Below are positions 52,104 to 60,681 of a DNA stretch of 64,000 nt, piece by piece. This DNA is from Lactobacillus sp. (GTDB lineage: Bacteria; Bacillota; Bacilli; Lactobacillales; Lactobacillaceae): assembly GCA_022484695.1 (NCBI GenBank), contig JAKVKU010000001.1, positions 496,001 to 560,000 of the forward strand, written 5' to 3'. A model generated the notes under the pieces. It had not been told where the DNA came from and did no database searches. It saw only the letters and a list, made by a program, of their open reading frames with translations. Position numbers and translations under genes: made by a program. The stretch's first letter is position 1. The number at the start of each line of letters is the position of its first letter.

Positions 52104-52859
52104 TTAGTTTACAGTACCTTCAGAGAATTTGACCCACTGATCATCTGAGCCGAGTTTGACATACGTCTCACCATTAATAGTCGTGGCACCAAAAACTTTA
52201 TAATAGTCCGTACCATTTTCTATCGTGCCAGTTTGCTGGCCGTTCTGATTGTACATTGCTGTACCGTTTCCAAAAATCATGGCAACCCGAATCACATCAA
52301 CGTCTTTTGTAGCATTGACCCATTGATTGCTGCCTAAATCAACACTGGCGATGCTGTTGACATCAGTGTTGTATGTTAATCTATAGTTTTTGATTTTCCA
52401 ATAGCTCACATTGGGATCGAGGTAGCCAATCACATGCTGTAGTTTTGAAGAATCATAAATCGGTACTTTTTGTCCCCTTGAATAGGCATATGCGAATCCC
52501 ATCGGATTGGGATTAAGATTGGTCATTGCTCCCCCGGAAACATCGCCCGCTTTAACCCATTGGTTGTTACCCAGATCAAATGCCGCGATGGCATTTTGAT
52601 TACTGTCAAAAGCAAAATGAATAACTGACCAATTGGAAATCGCTGTACTTAACGTTTGACCAGTTGGCTTTGTACATTCTGGATCACTATAAACGGTTAC
52701 TGCCCGGCCGTTTGAGTTAACCGGTTCTACGTAAACAGTATCAGTCGGCGTCTGAACGCTAAGGGATGCCTGAACTGGCGTTGCCTTAAAGCCAATGATG
52801 CCTAAAAATAAAGCACTGATAGTTATCAACAATCCAAAAAAACATTTTTTATTTTTCAT
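52104..52859 (-). CDS. Secreted SLAP-like repeat protein
   Basis: 251 residues with a signal peptide (KNKKCFFGLLITISALFLGIIGFKATPVQASL) and a repeated unit of about 60 residues, three to four copies, pattern V-Y-(S/D)-(D/P), then W, then (I/V)A..DLG.NQWV.A. This resembles the SLAP/SH3-like repeats of lactobacillar surface and S-layer-associated proteins. Likely a wall-associated surface protein. The ATG at 52859 (GGGGGGAA upstream) is preferred to the longer frame to 52991, which would place the signal peptide inside. Paralogue of the protein at 62230. Confidence 0.7.
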   Translation of the reverse strand: MKNKKCFFGLLITISALFLGIIGFKATPVQASLSVQTPTDTVYVEPVNSNGRAVTVYSDPECTKPTGQTLSTAISNWSVIHFAFDSNQNAIAAFDLGNNQWVKAGDVSGGAMTNLNPNPMGFAYAYSRGQKVPIYDSSKLQHVIGYLDPNVSYWKIKNYRLTYNTDVNSIASVDLGSNQWVNATKDVDVIRVAMIFGNGTAMYNQNGQQTGTIENGTDYYKVFGATTINGETYVKLGSDDQWVKFSEGTVN

Positions 52860-52955
52860 CACAACTGATTCCCCCCTTAATAAAATTATCATAGCACTAA
52901 TGATACCCGGTGATGCAAAAAAATTGGGCAATTTTAAAGGGGGGTATTTAGCAAC

Positions 52956-52984
52956 TAAAAAAGCACCAGCCGAAAAGCTGATGC
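52956..52984 (-). terminator. Terminator of scrR
   Basis: Minus-strand GCATCAGC pairs with GCTGGTGC (one G-T) followed by T run, right after the scrR stop. Confidence 0.7.
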
Positions 52985-53001
52985 CTAACAAATCAAAGTA
53001 A

Positions 53002-53994
53002 TTACGCCTTAGTGGCCAATACGGAAGACCCAGTATGCAAGCTTACAGGCAGGGTGTATTGGGCCTGTAAGACAGCTTTGTTATCTTTGATACGCTGGCG
53101 CAAGAGCTGAATCATCAAGTCCGCCAAATCTCCAATGGGTTGGACCACGGTGGAGAGTTGGGGTTGGTAGTCTTGGATCAGGCGGGTGCCATCGTAACCT
53201 ACTAATTTCAGCTGTTCCGGAATTTTCAAACCCAGTTCCTGGGCCACATCCCCCACCAAAATCGCCGTCAAATCATCGCTGCAAAAAACCGCATCCGGCT
53301 TTAAGTCAGTCAAATGTTGGCGAATCGCCACGCGCTTTAGTGTGGGGGACATGCTAAAGGGCAGGGGGAGCACATGGGTGGGCAGGTTGGCTTGTTTCAG
53401 GCTATCTTGATAACCGTTCAAACGTTGATTGGTGGGACTGTCCGGGCGATTAGCCCCGGAAATCATCGTGATACAAGTAGCCCCAGTCTTGAGCAACAGC
53501 TCGGTGGCCAGTTTACCCCCGGCATAATTATCCGAACTGACAATGGGAATATTATCCCCCAAATGCCGGTCAAAGGAGATGATCGGCGCGTCCACATGCT
53601 TATATTCATTAATCGCTAAATTATGGGTCCCGGTGATGATACCCGCCACCTGGTTAGCCTGCAGCATGCGCAGGTAAGCCCGTTCCGTATCGGCGTTATT
53701 CACTGAGTTACATAAAATCACCCGATAATCCAAAGCCGATAATTTATTTTCTAGGGTTTGCACCAATTCCCCAAAGAAGGGGTTGCTGACCCCGGGGAAA
53801 ATGAGCCCAATCAAGCGGGTACTTTTACCCTGCAGGGAGCGGGCCACGCTATTGGGTTGATAATTCAACTTGTGCATGGCCGCAAAAACTTTAGTCTTCG
53901 TCTTTTCAGATAAGGAGCCGTAGTTGTTGATGACCCGGGAGACCGTGGTCACGGACACCCCAGCCAGTTCAGCGACGTCGGATAATTTTGCCAT
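53002..53994 (-). CDS. scrR: ScrR-type LacI-family repressor of sucrose genes
   Basis: 330 residues. LacI helix-turn-helix AKLSDVAELAGVSVTTVSRV at the N-terminus, then the LIFPGVSNPFF hinge segment and the effector domain with FCSDDLTAILVGDVAQEL and VGYDGTRLI. ATG at 53994 with GGAGG eight bases upstream. It is downstream of scrB on the same transcript and probably binds the two dyads between scrB and scrA. Sucrose or a phosphate of it is the expected inducer, by analogy. Confidence 0.88.
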   Translation of the reverse strand: MAKLSDVAELAGVSVTTVSRVINNYGSLSEKTKTKVFAAMHKLNYQPNSVARSLQGKSTRLIGLIFPGVSNPFFGELVQTLENKLSALDYRVILCNSVNNADTERAYLRMLQANQVAGIITGTHNLAINEYKHVDAPIISFDRHLGDNIPIVSSDNYAGGKLATELLLKTGATCITMISGANRPDSPTNQRLNGYQDSLKQANLPTHVLPLPFSMSPTLKRVAIRQHLTDLKPDAVFCSDDLTAILVGDVAQELGLKIPEQLKLVGYDGTRLIQDYQPQLSTVVQPIGDLADLMIQLLRQRIKDNKAVLQAQYTLPVSLHTGSSVLATKA

Positions 53995-54011
53995 ACGAAT
54001 TGCCTCCTTCA

Positions 54012-55463
54012 TTAATAAATTGTTTGTAAGCGGGTCCCGCTGACTTCAAAACCGTCCGCGGCCAATTGGCGCATATCTAGCTGGTAACTGTCCGCCTGCC
54101 TAGGAAATAGCCGGCCAGATACAACTTGCCCGCCGTCATTCACATACAGCTCAATGGCTGAACGGTCCAACCATAGGGTTAAATGAAGGGCAGTCGTCGG
54201 TAATTGAATGCTGCGGGTGGTGCCATGATCTAAGGCCACAGGTTGGCCCATTTGACCCCGATCCATGGTAAGACTATGGGTTTGGGCGTCAAAACTAAGG
54301 GTCAATTTATCGCCGCTGTGCTGGGCTTTAATTTGCAATTGCCCCTTGGGGAAAGTGGCAAAGTCAAACTGCAACTTTTCTTGCAGGTGTAAGTCGGCAG
54401 TTTTCGGGTCAAAGTTTTCCGCTGCCAAGTCGTGGGCTATGGGCTGCTGGTGCAGTTTCCCGTCAACTAACGTCAAGTGTTTCACCAAAGAAAAACAGCC
54501 CTGCCAATTTTCAGCATCAGAAGGATAAGTGGTATCCGGCAGGCCCAACCAACTGATGGCATAGGCTTGGCCATCCGGGGCATTGAAGGCTTGGGTGGCA
54601 TAGACATCAAAGCCCCCATCCAAGTTTTGCGGTTTAGTGGGGTTGATAAAACTTAAGGTGTCCCAATCAAAGGTATCGCCTACAATGTACATATTAGGGT
54701 AAATATTATCATAACTGGCAATGGTTTGGGACAGTCCCTGGGGACAAAAAATCAACACAGGGCGTTGGTCAATGAAAATCAAGTTAGGACATTCAACCAT
54801 ATAACCCAGATTTTGATCACTATAGTGTAATTCCCCCGTAAAAGTCCAAGGGCCTTTAGGGTCTGGGGCCTGGTAGGCGAGAATGTGGGCGGTATCGTCT
54901 TGTTTCCGGGCGCCGATGAAGGCATAGTAGGTACCTTCATGTTCAATTAACTGGGGGTCTCGGAAATGGTCGGTATAACCGGCCGGAATATCGCCAATCA
55001 AAGGCTGGGCTAGCTTGTGTAAATTTCCAGCTTGGTCTAAGGTGGCCCCTAATTGATAGGGATGGCGCTGCCAGTTATCATCCCGAACATTGCCGGTATA
55101 CATCAAAAATAAGTCGGACCCCATGGGCAACGCCGAGCCGGAATAAGCCCCATGGCTTTCGTAGGTAGTATCCGGAAGCAGTTTCAATCCGTCCGCCGTC
55201 CAGTGGGTCAAGTCTGGGGATGTTAAATGGACCCAGCTCTTCAAGCCGTGCACCGGGCCAAAGGGGAAGTTTTGATAAAAGACATGCCATTGCTGATTAT
55301 AATAGGCAAAGCCGTTGGGGTCATTTAACAAACCGCTGGCCGGTTGGATATGGTAGCCTAAATGCCAAATGGAGTCTTGTTGTTGTTTTTGTAATTGGCT
55401 GATCAATTTTTTTGAATAAGCGCTATAAGGTCGATAGCGTTGTGCCGTAGTCCATTGCTGCAT
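54012..55463 (-). CDS. scrB: ScrB, sucrose-6-phosphate hydrolase (GH32)
   Basis: 483 residues. GH32 five-bladed propeller with the nucleophile Asp in LNDPNGFAYY, the transition-state RDPQ in HFRDPQLIEHEG and acid/base Glu in VECPNL; C-terminal beta-sandwich with DRSAIELYVNDG. Hydrolyses sucrose 6-phosphate formed by the scrA product. ATG at 55463 with GGAGG eight bases upstream; the longer frame reaches into the promoter region. Stop lies 17 bases before scrR. Confidence 0.93.
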   Translation of the reverse strand: MQQWTTAQRYRPYSAYSKKLISQLQKQQQDSIWHLGYHIQPASGLLNDPNGFAYYNQQWHVFYQNFPFGPVHGLKSWVHLTSPDLTHWTADGLKLLPDTTYESHGAYSGSALPMGSDLFLMYTGNVRDDNWQRHPYQLGATLDQAGNLHKLAQPLIGDIPAGYTDHFRDPQLIEHEGTYYAFIGARKQDDTAHILAYQAPDPKGPWTFTGELHYSDQNLGYMVECPNLIFIDQRPVLIFCPQGLSQTIASYDNIYPNMYIVGDTFDWDTLSFINPTKPQNLDGGFDVYATQAFNAPDGQAYAISWLGLPDTTYPSDAENWQGCFSLVKHLTLVDGKLHQQPIAHDLAAENFDPKTADLHLQEKLQFDFATFPKGQLQIKAQHSGDKLTLSFDAQTHSLTMDRGQMGQPVALDHGTTRSIQLPTTALHLTLWLDRSAIELYVNDGGQVVSGRLFPRQADSYQLDMRQLAADGFEVSGTRLQTIY

Positions 55464-55481
55464 GGTATTCGCCTCCAAAAA

Positions 55482-55575
55482 GATAAACGTTTTCATGCTG
55501 TCATTATAGCAGATAACGCCACTAAAAATCAAAAATTGATAAACGTTTGACAATTTAAAATGAATCCGTTACAAT
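55482..55575. promoter_or_regulatory. Divergent scrB/scrA promoter region with LacI operators
   Basis: Plus strand: TTGACA (55547-55552), 17 bases, TACAAT (55570-55575). Minus strand: TATAAT at 55508-55503 with TTGATT at 55532-55527. Two operators share GATAAACGTTT: 55482-55494 and 55538-55551; the second overlaps the scrA -35. A further CGCTTAC element lies at 55595. Confidence 0.75.
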
Positions 55576-55619
55576 GGGTTTATCAAATACAGGAATCGCT
55601 TACAATGGGAGGTCAAATC

Positions 55620-57590
55620 ATGGATCATGGGAAAGCAGCAAAAGACATTCTGGCAGACGTGGGGAAAGACAATATTCTAGCCGCCGCCCACTGTGCCACC
55701 CGGTTACGGTTGGTGATCAAAGATGAAGACAAAATCGATCAAAAAGCTTTAGATGCTAACGACGCCGTTAAAGGCACTTTTCGGGTCAACGGCCAATATC
55801 AAATCATCATCGGCCCTGGGGATGTGGACAAGGTCTATGACCACTTAATTAGTTTGACTGGCTTAAAAGAAGTCACGCCTGACGACTTAAAGGCCATTTC
55901 CGCCAAAGGTAAAAAAGATAATCCGCTGATGGCCTTGGTTAAAGTGCTATCCGACATTTTTGTACCCCTTATTCCAGCCTTAGTGGCCGGTGGGTTATTG
56001 ATGGCTTTAAATAACGTTTTGGTATCTCCAGGCCTCTTTAGCGCCAAGTCCCTGGTGGCCATGTACCCGGGCATCAAGGGCATCGCTGAAATGATCAACC
56101 TATTTGCCTCGGCACCCTTTGCCTTTCTGCCCATTCTATTAGGCTTCTCCGCCACCCGGCGTTTCGGGGGGAATGCTTATCTGGGGGCCACCATGGGGAT
56201 GATCATGGTGATGCCGGCTTTAGTCAACGGCTACAACGTGGCTGAAATCGTGGCCAAGGGCACCATGCCCGCCTGGAACATTTTCGGCCTGCACATCGCC
56301 CAAGCCGGCTACCAAGGCCAAGTCCTGCCCGTGTTGGTCGTGGCCTTCATTTTAGCCAAGGTTGAAAAGTGGCTCCATAAACGCATGCCCGCTACCCTGG
56401 ACTTTATTTTCACCCCGATGATCAGTATCATCTTCGTGGCCTTCTTGACCTTTGCCTTTGTAGGCCCGATCATGCGGACTGTGGGTAACGGCTTAACCGA
56501 CGGGATTGTTTTCTTGTATAATGCCACTGGTTTTGTGGGCTCCACCGTCTTCGGGTTATTCTACTCCCCAATCGTCATTACCGGTTTACACCAAAGTTTC
56601 CCGGCCATCGAAACCCAGCTTTTGGCCAACGTGGCCAAAACCGGCGGCGATTTCTTCTTCCCAATCGCCTCCATGGCCAACGCTGCTCAAGGGGCGGCTG
56701 CTTTAGCCATCTTCTTCTTATCTAAAGATGAAAAACAAAAGGGTTTGGCCTCTTCTTCTGGCCTGTCCGCCCTCTTGGGGATCACTGAACCGGCTATCTT
56801 TGGGGTCAACTTGAAATTACGCTTCCCATTCTTTATCGGCATGATTGGTTCCGCCGTGGGTAGTTTATTAATTGGGATTTTCGGGGTCCGCTCCACTGCC
56901 TTAGGGGCTGCGGGGATCATCGGCTTCATTTCCCTCCCCGTTAAATTCTACTTGCCATTCTTCTTGGCCATTGCCTGCAGTATCGTGGTGGCCTTCACCG
57001 GGACCTTGGTCTATGGCCGCAAAGCCATGGCCAAAAACGTTGAACCAGAAGTTCAGACCAATGAAGCTGGCGATGTGGTAAGTGCTGCCGACGCCGCTGT
57101 CAGCGATGCCGTGGTCAACGCACCAGTTGCCGGCGTGGTTGAAAGCTTGAAGCAAGTCAATGACCAAGTCTTTTCCGCTGAAATCATGGGGAAGGGGGCT
57201 GCCATCAAACCCGCTAGTGATGCCGTTTTAGCCCCGGTCACCGGTGAAATCACCGTGGCTTATCCCACCAAACATGCTTACGGCATTAAGGCCGCAGACG
57301 GGGCGGAAGTCCTGATCCATCTGGGCTTAGACACCGTCAATCTTGAGGGTAAGTTCTTCACCAGTGCGGTACAACAAGGCGACCAGGTCCAACAGGGCGA
57401 TAAATTGGGCACCTTTGATGTCAAAGGTATCACCGATGCCGGCTACGACCCTACGGTGATGGTGGTTATCACCAACACCAACGATTACGGGGATGTGAGC
57501 CGCATCGACGTCACCGACGTGAAAGCTGGCGACCCCTTGATTGCCCTGCAACAACCAACCACGGACAATCAAGCCGCCACTAATATTTAG
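55620..57590 (+). CDS. scrA: ScrA, sucrose PTS EIIBCA
   Basis: 656 residues in the order EIIB (C25 in AHCATRLRL), EIIC (about ten membrane helices, TGLHQSF loop), EIIA (phospho-His in [20 protein letters not shown]). The scrB and scrR genes beside it support sucrose as substrate. ATG at 55620 with GGGAGGT; earlier in-frame ATGs at 55560 and 55605 are in the promoter. Ends at a strong terminator. Confidence 0.93.
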   Translation: MDHGKAAKDILADVGKDNILAAAHCATRLRLVIKDEDKIDQKALDANDAVKGTFRVNGQYQIIIGPGDVDKVYDHLISLTGLKEVTPDDLKAISAKGKKDNPLMALVKVLSDIFVPLIPALVAGGLLMALNNVLVSPGLFSAKSLVAMYPGIKGIAEMINLFASAPFAFLPILLGFSATRRFGGNAYLGATMGMIMVMPALVNGYNVAEIVAKGTMPAWNIFGLHIAQAGYQGQVLPVLVVAFILAKVEKWLHKRMPATLDFIFTPMISIIFVAFLTFAFVGPIMRTVGNGLTDGIVFLYNATGFVGSTVFGLFYSPIVITGLHQSFPAIETQLLANVAKTGGDFFFPIASMANAAQGAAALAIFFLSKDEKQKGLASSSGLSALLGITEPAIFGVNLKLRFPFFIGMIGSAVGSLLIGIFGVRSTALGAAGIIGFISLPVKFYLPFFLAIACSIVVAFTGTLVYGRKAMAKNVEPEVQTNEAGDVVSAADAAVSDAVVNAPVAGVVESLKQVNDQVFSAEIMGKGAAIKPASDAVLAPVTGEITVAYPTKHAYGIKAADGAEVLIHLGLDTVNLEGKFFTSAVQQGDQVQQGDKLGTFDVKGITDAGYDPTVMVVITNTNDYGDVSRIDVTDVKAGDPLIALQQPTTDNQAATNI

Positions 57591-57599
57591 TAACAACTG

Positions 57600-57653
57600 A
57601 AATACTGGTTACCTTAACCAAGGCCCCCCTTGGCTAAGGACCAGTATTTTTTA
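57600..57653 (+). terminator. Terminator of scrA
   Basis: AATACTGGT and ACCAGTATT arms enclose an inner CCAAGG/CCTTGG stem; T run follows. Confidence 0.85.
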
Positions 57654-57661
57654 ATTTTTGC

Positions 57662-57689
57662 TTGTACTTTTTCCCGAAAAAACTATAAT
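57662..57689 (+). promoter_or_regulatory. Promoter of the small membrane protein gene
   Basis: TTGTAC (57662-57667), 16 bases, TATAAT (57684-57689). Confidence 0.55.
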
Positions 57690-57736
57690 CGCATAGGATT
57701 AATTATTTTTCAGATAATGAACGAGGGGGACGTACA

Positions 57737-58096
57737 ATGGCAATCGGGACGGTTTCAGAATGGGTGGCCGGTATTTCGCAATTTTTGGCAGTTTGCGTGG
57801 CTTTATTTCTGCCCTATTATAACCAGCACAAAAAACTCAAACGGCGGACCCGCAATCTGCGCGTGATCATCAAACAATTAGGGAAAGAAGCCCTTGCTGG
57901 GGAGCAAAAGGCCATCCCCACCCTGGAAATTTATTTGACGGTTTCTTTTTTAGAGGATACCAATGCCGATATGGAGCGCTTGTTGGTCCAAGGCCGGGTG
58001 ATCTTGGAAACTTTGAAACAGCTGCCGGACCAAGACACCGCTGATTATCCAGCGGCCGCTGATCATGTCAAGGCGTTGCTGGCACAGGTGGCTTAA
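57737..58096 (+). CDS. Hypothetical membrane-associated protein
   Basis: 119 residues, not recognised. One membrane segment near the N-terminus (VAGISQFLAVCVALFLPYY), then a strongly basic stretch HKKLKRRTRN and a helical soluble domain with acidic and leucine-rich helices. ATG at 57737 with GAGGGGG. Has its own promoter and terminator, thus a real gene. Layout resembles small bacterial membrane proteins that lie among phage or toxin-type orphans, but no family is evident. Confidence 0.7.
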   Translation: MAIGTVSEWVAGISQFLAVCVALFLPYYNQHKKLKRRTRNLRVIIKQLGKEALAGEQKAIPTLEIYLTVSFLEDTNADMERLLVQGRVILETLKQLPDQDTADYPAAADHVKALLAQVA

Positions 58097-58102
58097 TGGC
58101 AT

Positions 58103-58152
58103 AAAAAACTGGGACAACCCCTGCTTGCTTGCGGTGGTTGTCCCAGTTTTTA
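58103..58152 (+). terminator. Terminator of the small membrane protein gene
   Basis: AAAAACTGGGACAACC pairs with GGTTGTCCCAGTTTTT, 16-base arms. Confidence 0.85.
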
Positions 58153-58227
58153 GATAATAGCATTATTAGGTTTTTGGGCACTGAGCGCCAACTTGTTTAG
58201 CCAAGGGATACGCAATTTAAAACGGGC

Positions 58228-58827
58228 CTAACTGTGGTCAGGCTTGGCCCGGTCAGCGGCGCTGGCTTGACGTTTGATGCGGTCCAACAGCCGGTGCATC
58301 TGCTCGTCTCGGTTGAGGTGGCCTTTACTTAATTCATTGAAAAAGGCCTTATCCGCACTGGTCATATTTTGGGATAATTGTTTGGCAAAATCCTCAGAAG
58401 TGATGTGTTGGTTGAGTTTATGCAGGCTTTTGGTGAACTGGGCTTGTTCGGCGTCGTCAAAAACACTGAACAACGCGGCTAGAAAATTACTGCGGAATGT
58501 ATCAATTTTGGCCAGTCGTTCCCGACCAGGTTTGGTAATTTGGATTCTGACGATTTGGGCATCGTTTTTATCTCTGGTGCGTAACACCAAGCTTTCAGCT
58601 TCCAGCTTTTTGACTAATGTGTTCACGGCCGTGGGGCGAATGGCTAAAATATCGGCAATTGTTCCCGCCGTTAGGGGATTGTTGGCCTCCACCAGGATCC
58701 GCAACAAGCGGCGCCCATTATCGGGCAGGTGATTTGAGCGATCAGTTTGATACCTTTGCCGGGCGAACCAGAGCACCGGTTGTTGTGCCAATTCGCCTAA
58801 TTCTTCAAATAATGTTTGGTTGTCCAT
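58228..58827 (-). CDS. MarR-family transcriptional regulator
   Basis: 199 residues. The winged helix contains LTAGTIADILAIRPTAVNTLVKKLEAESLV and the RDKNDAQIVRIQITKPG wing. A long C-terminal helical tail of about 60 residues (HLNRDEQMHRLL and on) goes beyond the usual 140-160. ATG at 58827 with GGAGGC upstream. The perfect inverted repeat at 58849 is its likely operator, so it is self-regulating; other targets are not seen. Ligand unknown. Confidence 0.87.
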   Translation of the reverse strand: MDNQTLFEELGELAQQPVLWFARQRYQTDRSNHLPDNGRRLLRILVEANNPLTAGTIADILAIRPTAVNTLVKKLEAESLVLRTRDKNDAQIVRIQITKPGRERLAKIDTFRSNFLAALFSVFDDAEQAQFTKSLHKLNQHITSEDFAKQLSQNMTSADKAFFNELSKGHLNRDEQMHRLLDRIKRQASAADRAKPDHS

Positions 58828-58848
58828 AGCTTTGCCTCCAAAAGACGC

Positions 58849-58873
58849 GTTCGTTTTTGGGTTTGAAACGAAC
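58849..58873 (-). promoter_or_regulatory. MarR operator
   Basis: GTTCGTTT-N9-AAACGAAC, perfect 8-bp arms, 22 bases before the marR start. Confidence 0.7.
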
Positions 58874-58910
58874 TCAATGTTAAATTATATACGGTCCTAG
58901 TCGTTAGCTT

Positions 58911-58924
58911 TGTTAGCGCTAACC
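58911..58924 (-). promoter_or_regulatory. cre-like site upstream of marR
   Basis: TGTTAGCGCTAACC contains the 12-bp palindrome GTTAGCGCTAAC and matches cre in 13 of 14 positions; it may place marR under CcpA control. Confidence 0.45.
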
Positions 58925-59006
58925 AAATAGAAGCTTACCAATCTAGCGTACAAGAAGTGTCTGGATTTATCAATGTTCAGTCCCTTAAATATTGTCAGCG
59001 ACGCAC

Positions 59007-59045
59007 AAAAGCCCACCAGGCACAGAAATCGCGCTGGCGGGCTTT
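59007..59045 (-). terminator. Terminator of pdxST
   Basis: AAAAGCCCACCAG pairs with CTGGCGGGCTTTT (one mismatch) around a 13-base loop; T run on the minus strand. Confidence 0.75.
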
Positions 59046-59108
59046 TGATTGCACTAATTTTTGGCGAAACTTCAACTACGAGCAAGCCAGTAGCTTGGAC
59101 AAGTAATA

Positions 59109-59693
59109 TTACACCACCCGCCGCTGGTCTTGCTGATTGATCATGTCGATGAAATATTGGTACACCTGCGTATCATCGGTGAGTTCGGGATGAAATGCTG
59201 TTGCCAACATATTGGCTTGTCTGGCGGCGATGATGCGGCCCTCGACTTCACCCAAAACCTCAACTTGGGGGCCGACTTTTTGAATATAAGGGGCCCGGAT
59301 GAAAACCATAGGGATTTTTTCGCCGACAAAAGTGGCAACGGTATTGAAACTACCCAATTGGCGGCCGTAACCGTTGCGGGTGGTCACGATGTCCATGGTG
59401 TTGATACCCGGTTGGGTGGCATTGCTGATGGTTTTGGCTAACAAAATCAGGCCAGCACAAGTCCCTAATACCGGTAGGCCAGCTTGGATGGCGTTTTTCA
59501 GGGGTGTCAGTAATTGGAGCTCCACCAGCAATTTGCCGATGACGGTACTCTCACCTCCGGGGATGATGAGGCCATCACAAGGTGTTTGTAAGTCGGCGGG
59601 CTGCCGAATTTCAAAGGTATCGATCCCCAACGCCTGCAATTTGTGAATATGTTCAATAAAAGCCCCCTGGAGGGCCAAGACGCCAATGCGCAT
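59109..59693 (-). CDS. pdxT: PdxT, glutaminase subunit of pyridoxal 5'-phosphate synthase
   Basis: 194 residues, class I glutaminase that supplies ammonia to PdxS. GVLALQGAFIEHI start, GESTVIGKLL, catalytic Cys in LGTCAGLIL, and the His-x-Glu of AFHPELTDD form the triad. ATG at 59693, one base after the pdxS stop, in one operon. Confidence 0.96.
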   Translation of the reverse strand: MRIGVLALQGAFIEHIHKLQALGIDTFEIRQPADLQTPCDGLIIPGGESTVIGKLLVELQLLTPLKNAIQAGLPVLGTCAGLILLAKTISNATQPGINTMDIVTTRNGYGRQLGSFNTVATFVGEKIPMVFIRAPYIQKVGPQVEVLGEVEGRIIAARQANMLATAFHPELTDDTQVYQYFIDMINQQDQRRVV

Positions 59694-59694
59694 A

Positions 59695-60573
59695 CTATTT
59701 CCCCCGTTCAGCCATTAAAATCTTGATTTCACTTTCATTGATACCCACCATGGCTTCACCTAAGTCTTCTGATAAGGCCGCAATCATTTTGGCATCGTTG
59801 TAGTTGGTCACAGCTTTGACGATGGCCGCAGCTCTTTTAGCCGGGTCGCCGGATTTGAAAATACCGGAGCCCACAAAGACGCCTTCAGCACCCAGTTGCA
59901 TCATTAAGGCCGCATCCGCCGGTGTGGCAATGCCCCCGGCTGCAAAGTTAACGACGGGGAGTTTGCCGTTTTCGTGGATGTATTTAACGGCTTCGTATGA
60001 AACTTCTAACTGTTTCGCTTCTTCGAAGAGTTCATCTTCAGCCATGGACGTAATTTTTTTGATGGCCGCATTCATCAGGCGCATATGGCGGACCGCTTGG
60101 ACGATATCGCCAGTGCCGGGCTCACCTTTGGTCCGGATCATGGCGGCACCTTCACTGATACGGCGCAGGGCTTCACCTAAATTCTTAGCACCACAAACGA
60201 AGGGCACTTCAAATTTAGTTTTATCGATATGGAATTTATCATCGGCTGGGGATAAAACTTCACTTTCATCAATGAAGTCGATTTGAATTTCTTGTAAAAT
60301 TTGGGCCTCCACAAAATGGCCAATTCGGACTTTCGCCATGACAGGAATACTGACCGCTTCTTGGATGCTCTTAATCATTTTAGGGTCGCTCATCCGGGCC
60401 ACACCACCGGCAACTCTAATGTCAGCGGGGATACGTTCCAGCGCCATCACGGCACTGGCGCCGGCCTCTTGGGCGATTTTAGCCTGTTGTGGGGTGGAAA
60501 CATCCATAATTACGCCGCCCTTTAACATCTGGGCTAAGTTTTTGTTCAAAGCATATCGGTTATTTTCTGTCAT
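59695..60573 (-). CDS. pdxS: PdxS, pyridoxal 5'-phosphate synthase subunit
   Basis: 292 residues. Builds pyridoxal phosphate from ribose 5-phosphate, glyceraldehyde 3-phosphate and PdxT-supplied ammonia. [22 protein letters not shown], active-site Lys in [26 protein letters not shown] and the phosphate site [16 protein letters not shown] and GVFVGSGIF are present. ATG at 60573 with TAGGAG upstream. Downstream of pdxR with a hairpin between. Confidence 0.97.
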   Translation of the reverse strand: MTENNRYALNKNLAQMLKGGVIMDVSTPQQAKIAQEAGASAVMALERIPADIRVAGGVARMSDPKMIKSIQEAVSIPVMAKVRIGHFVEAQILQEIQIDFIDESEVLSPADDKFHIDKTKFEVPFVCGAKNLGEALRRISEGAAMIRTKGEPGTGDIVQAVRHMRLMNAAIKKITSMAEDELFEEAKQLEVSYEAVKYIHENGKLPVVNFAAGGIATPADAALMMQLGAEGVFVGSGIFKSGDPAKRAAAIVKAVTNYNDAKMIAALSEDLGEAMVGINESEIKILMAERGK

Positions 60574-60618
60574 TTTTATTACTCCTAAAATATATTTTGA
60601 AACGTCAATCTAGGAACC

Positions 60619-60674
60619 ATTGTATATAAAAAGCGTTTTGCGAACAATATCAGAATTGTGTGCAAAACGCTTTT
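60619..60674 (-). promoter_or_regulatory. pdxS promoter overlapping a 13-bp inverted repeat
   Basis: Minus strand TTGTTC (60647-60642), 17 bases, TACAAT (60624-60619). AAAAGCGTTTTGC (60629-60641) and GCAAAACGCTTTT (60662-60674) are perfect arms; one arm forms the spacer. Could be both pdxR terminator and PdxR-binding site. Confidence 0.65.
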
Positions 60675-60681
60675 AATCATT

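Noticed and set aside
55595-55605. Possible cre site near scrA
   Set aside because: On the reverse strand TGTAAGCGATTCCT matches cre except at the last fixed positions; too weak to call.
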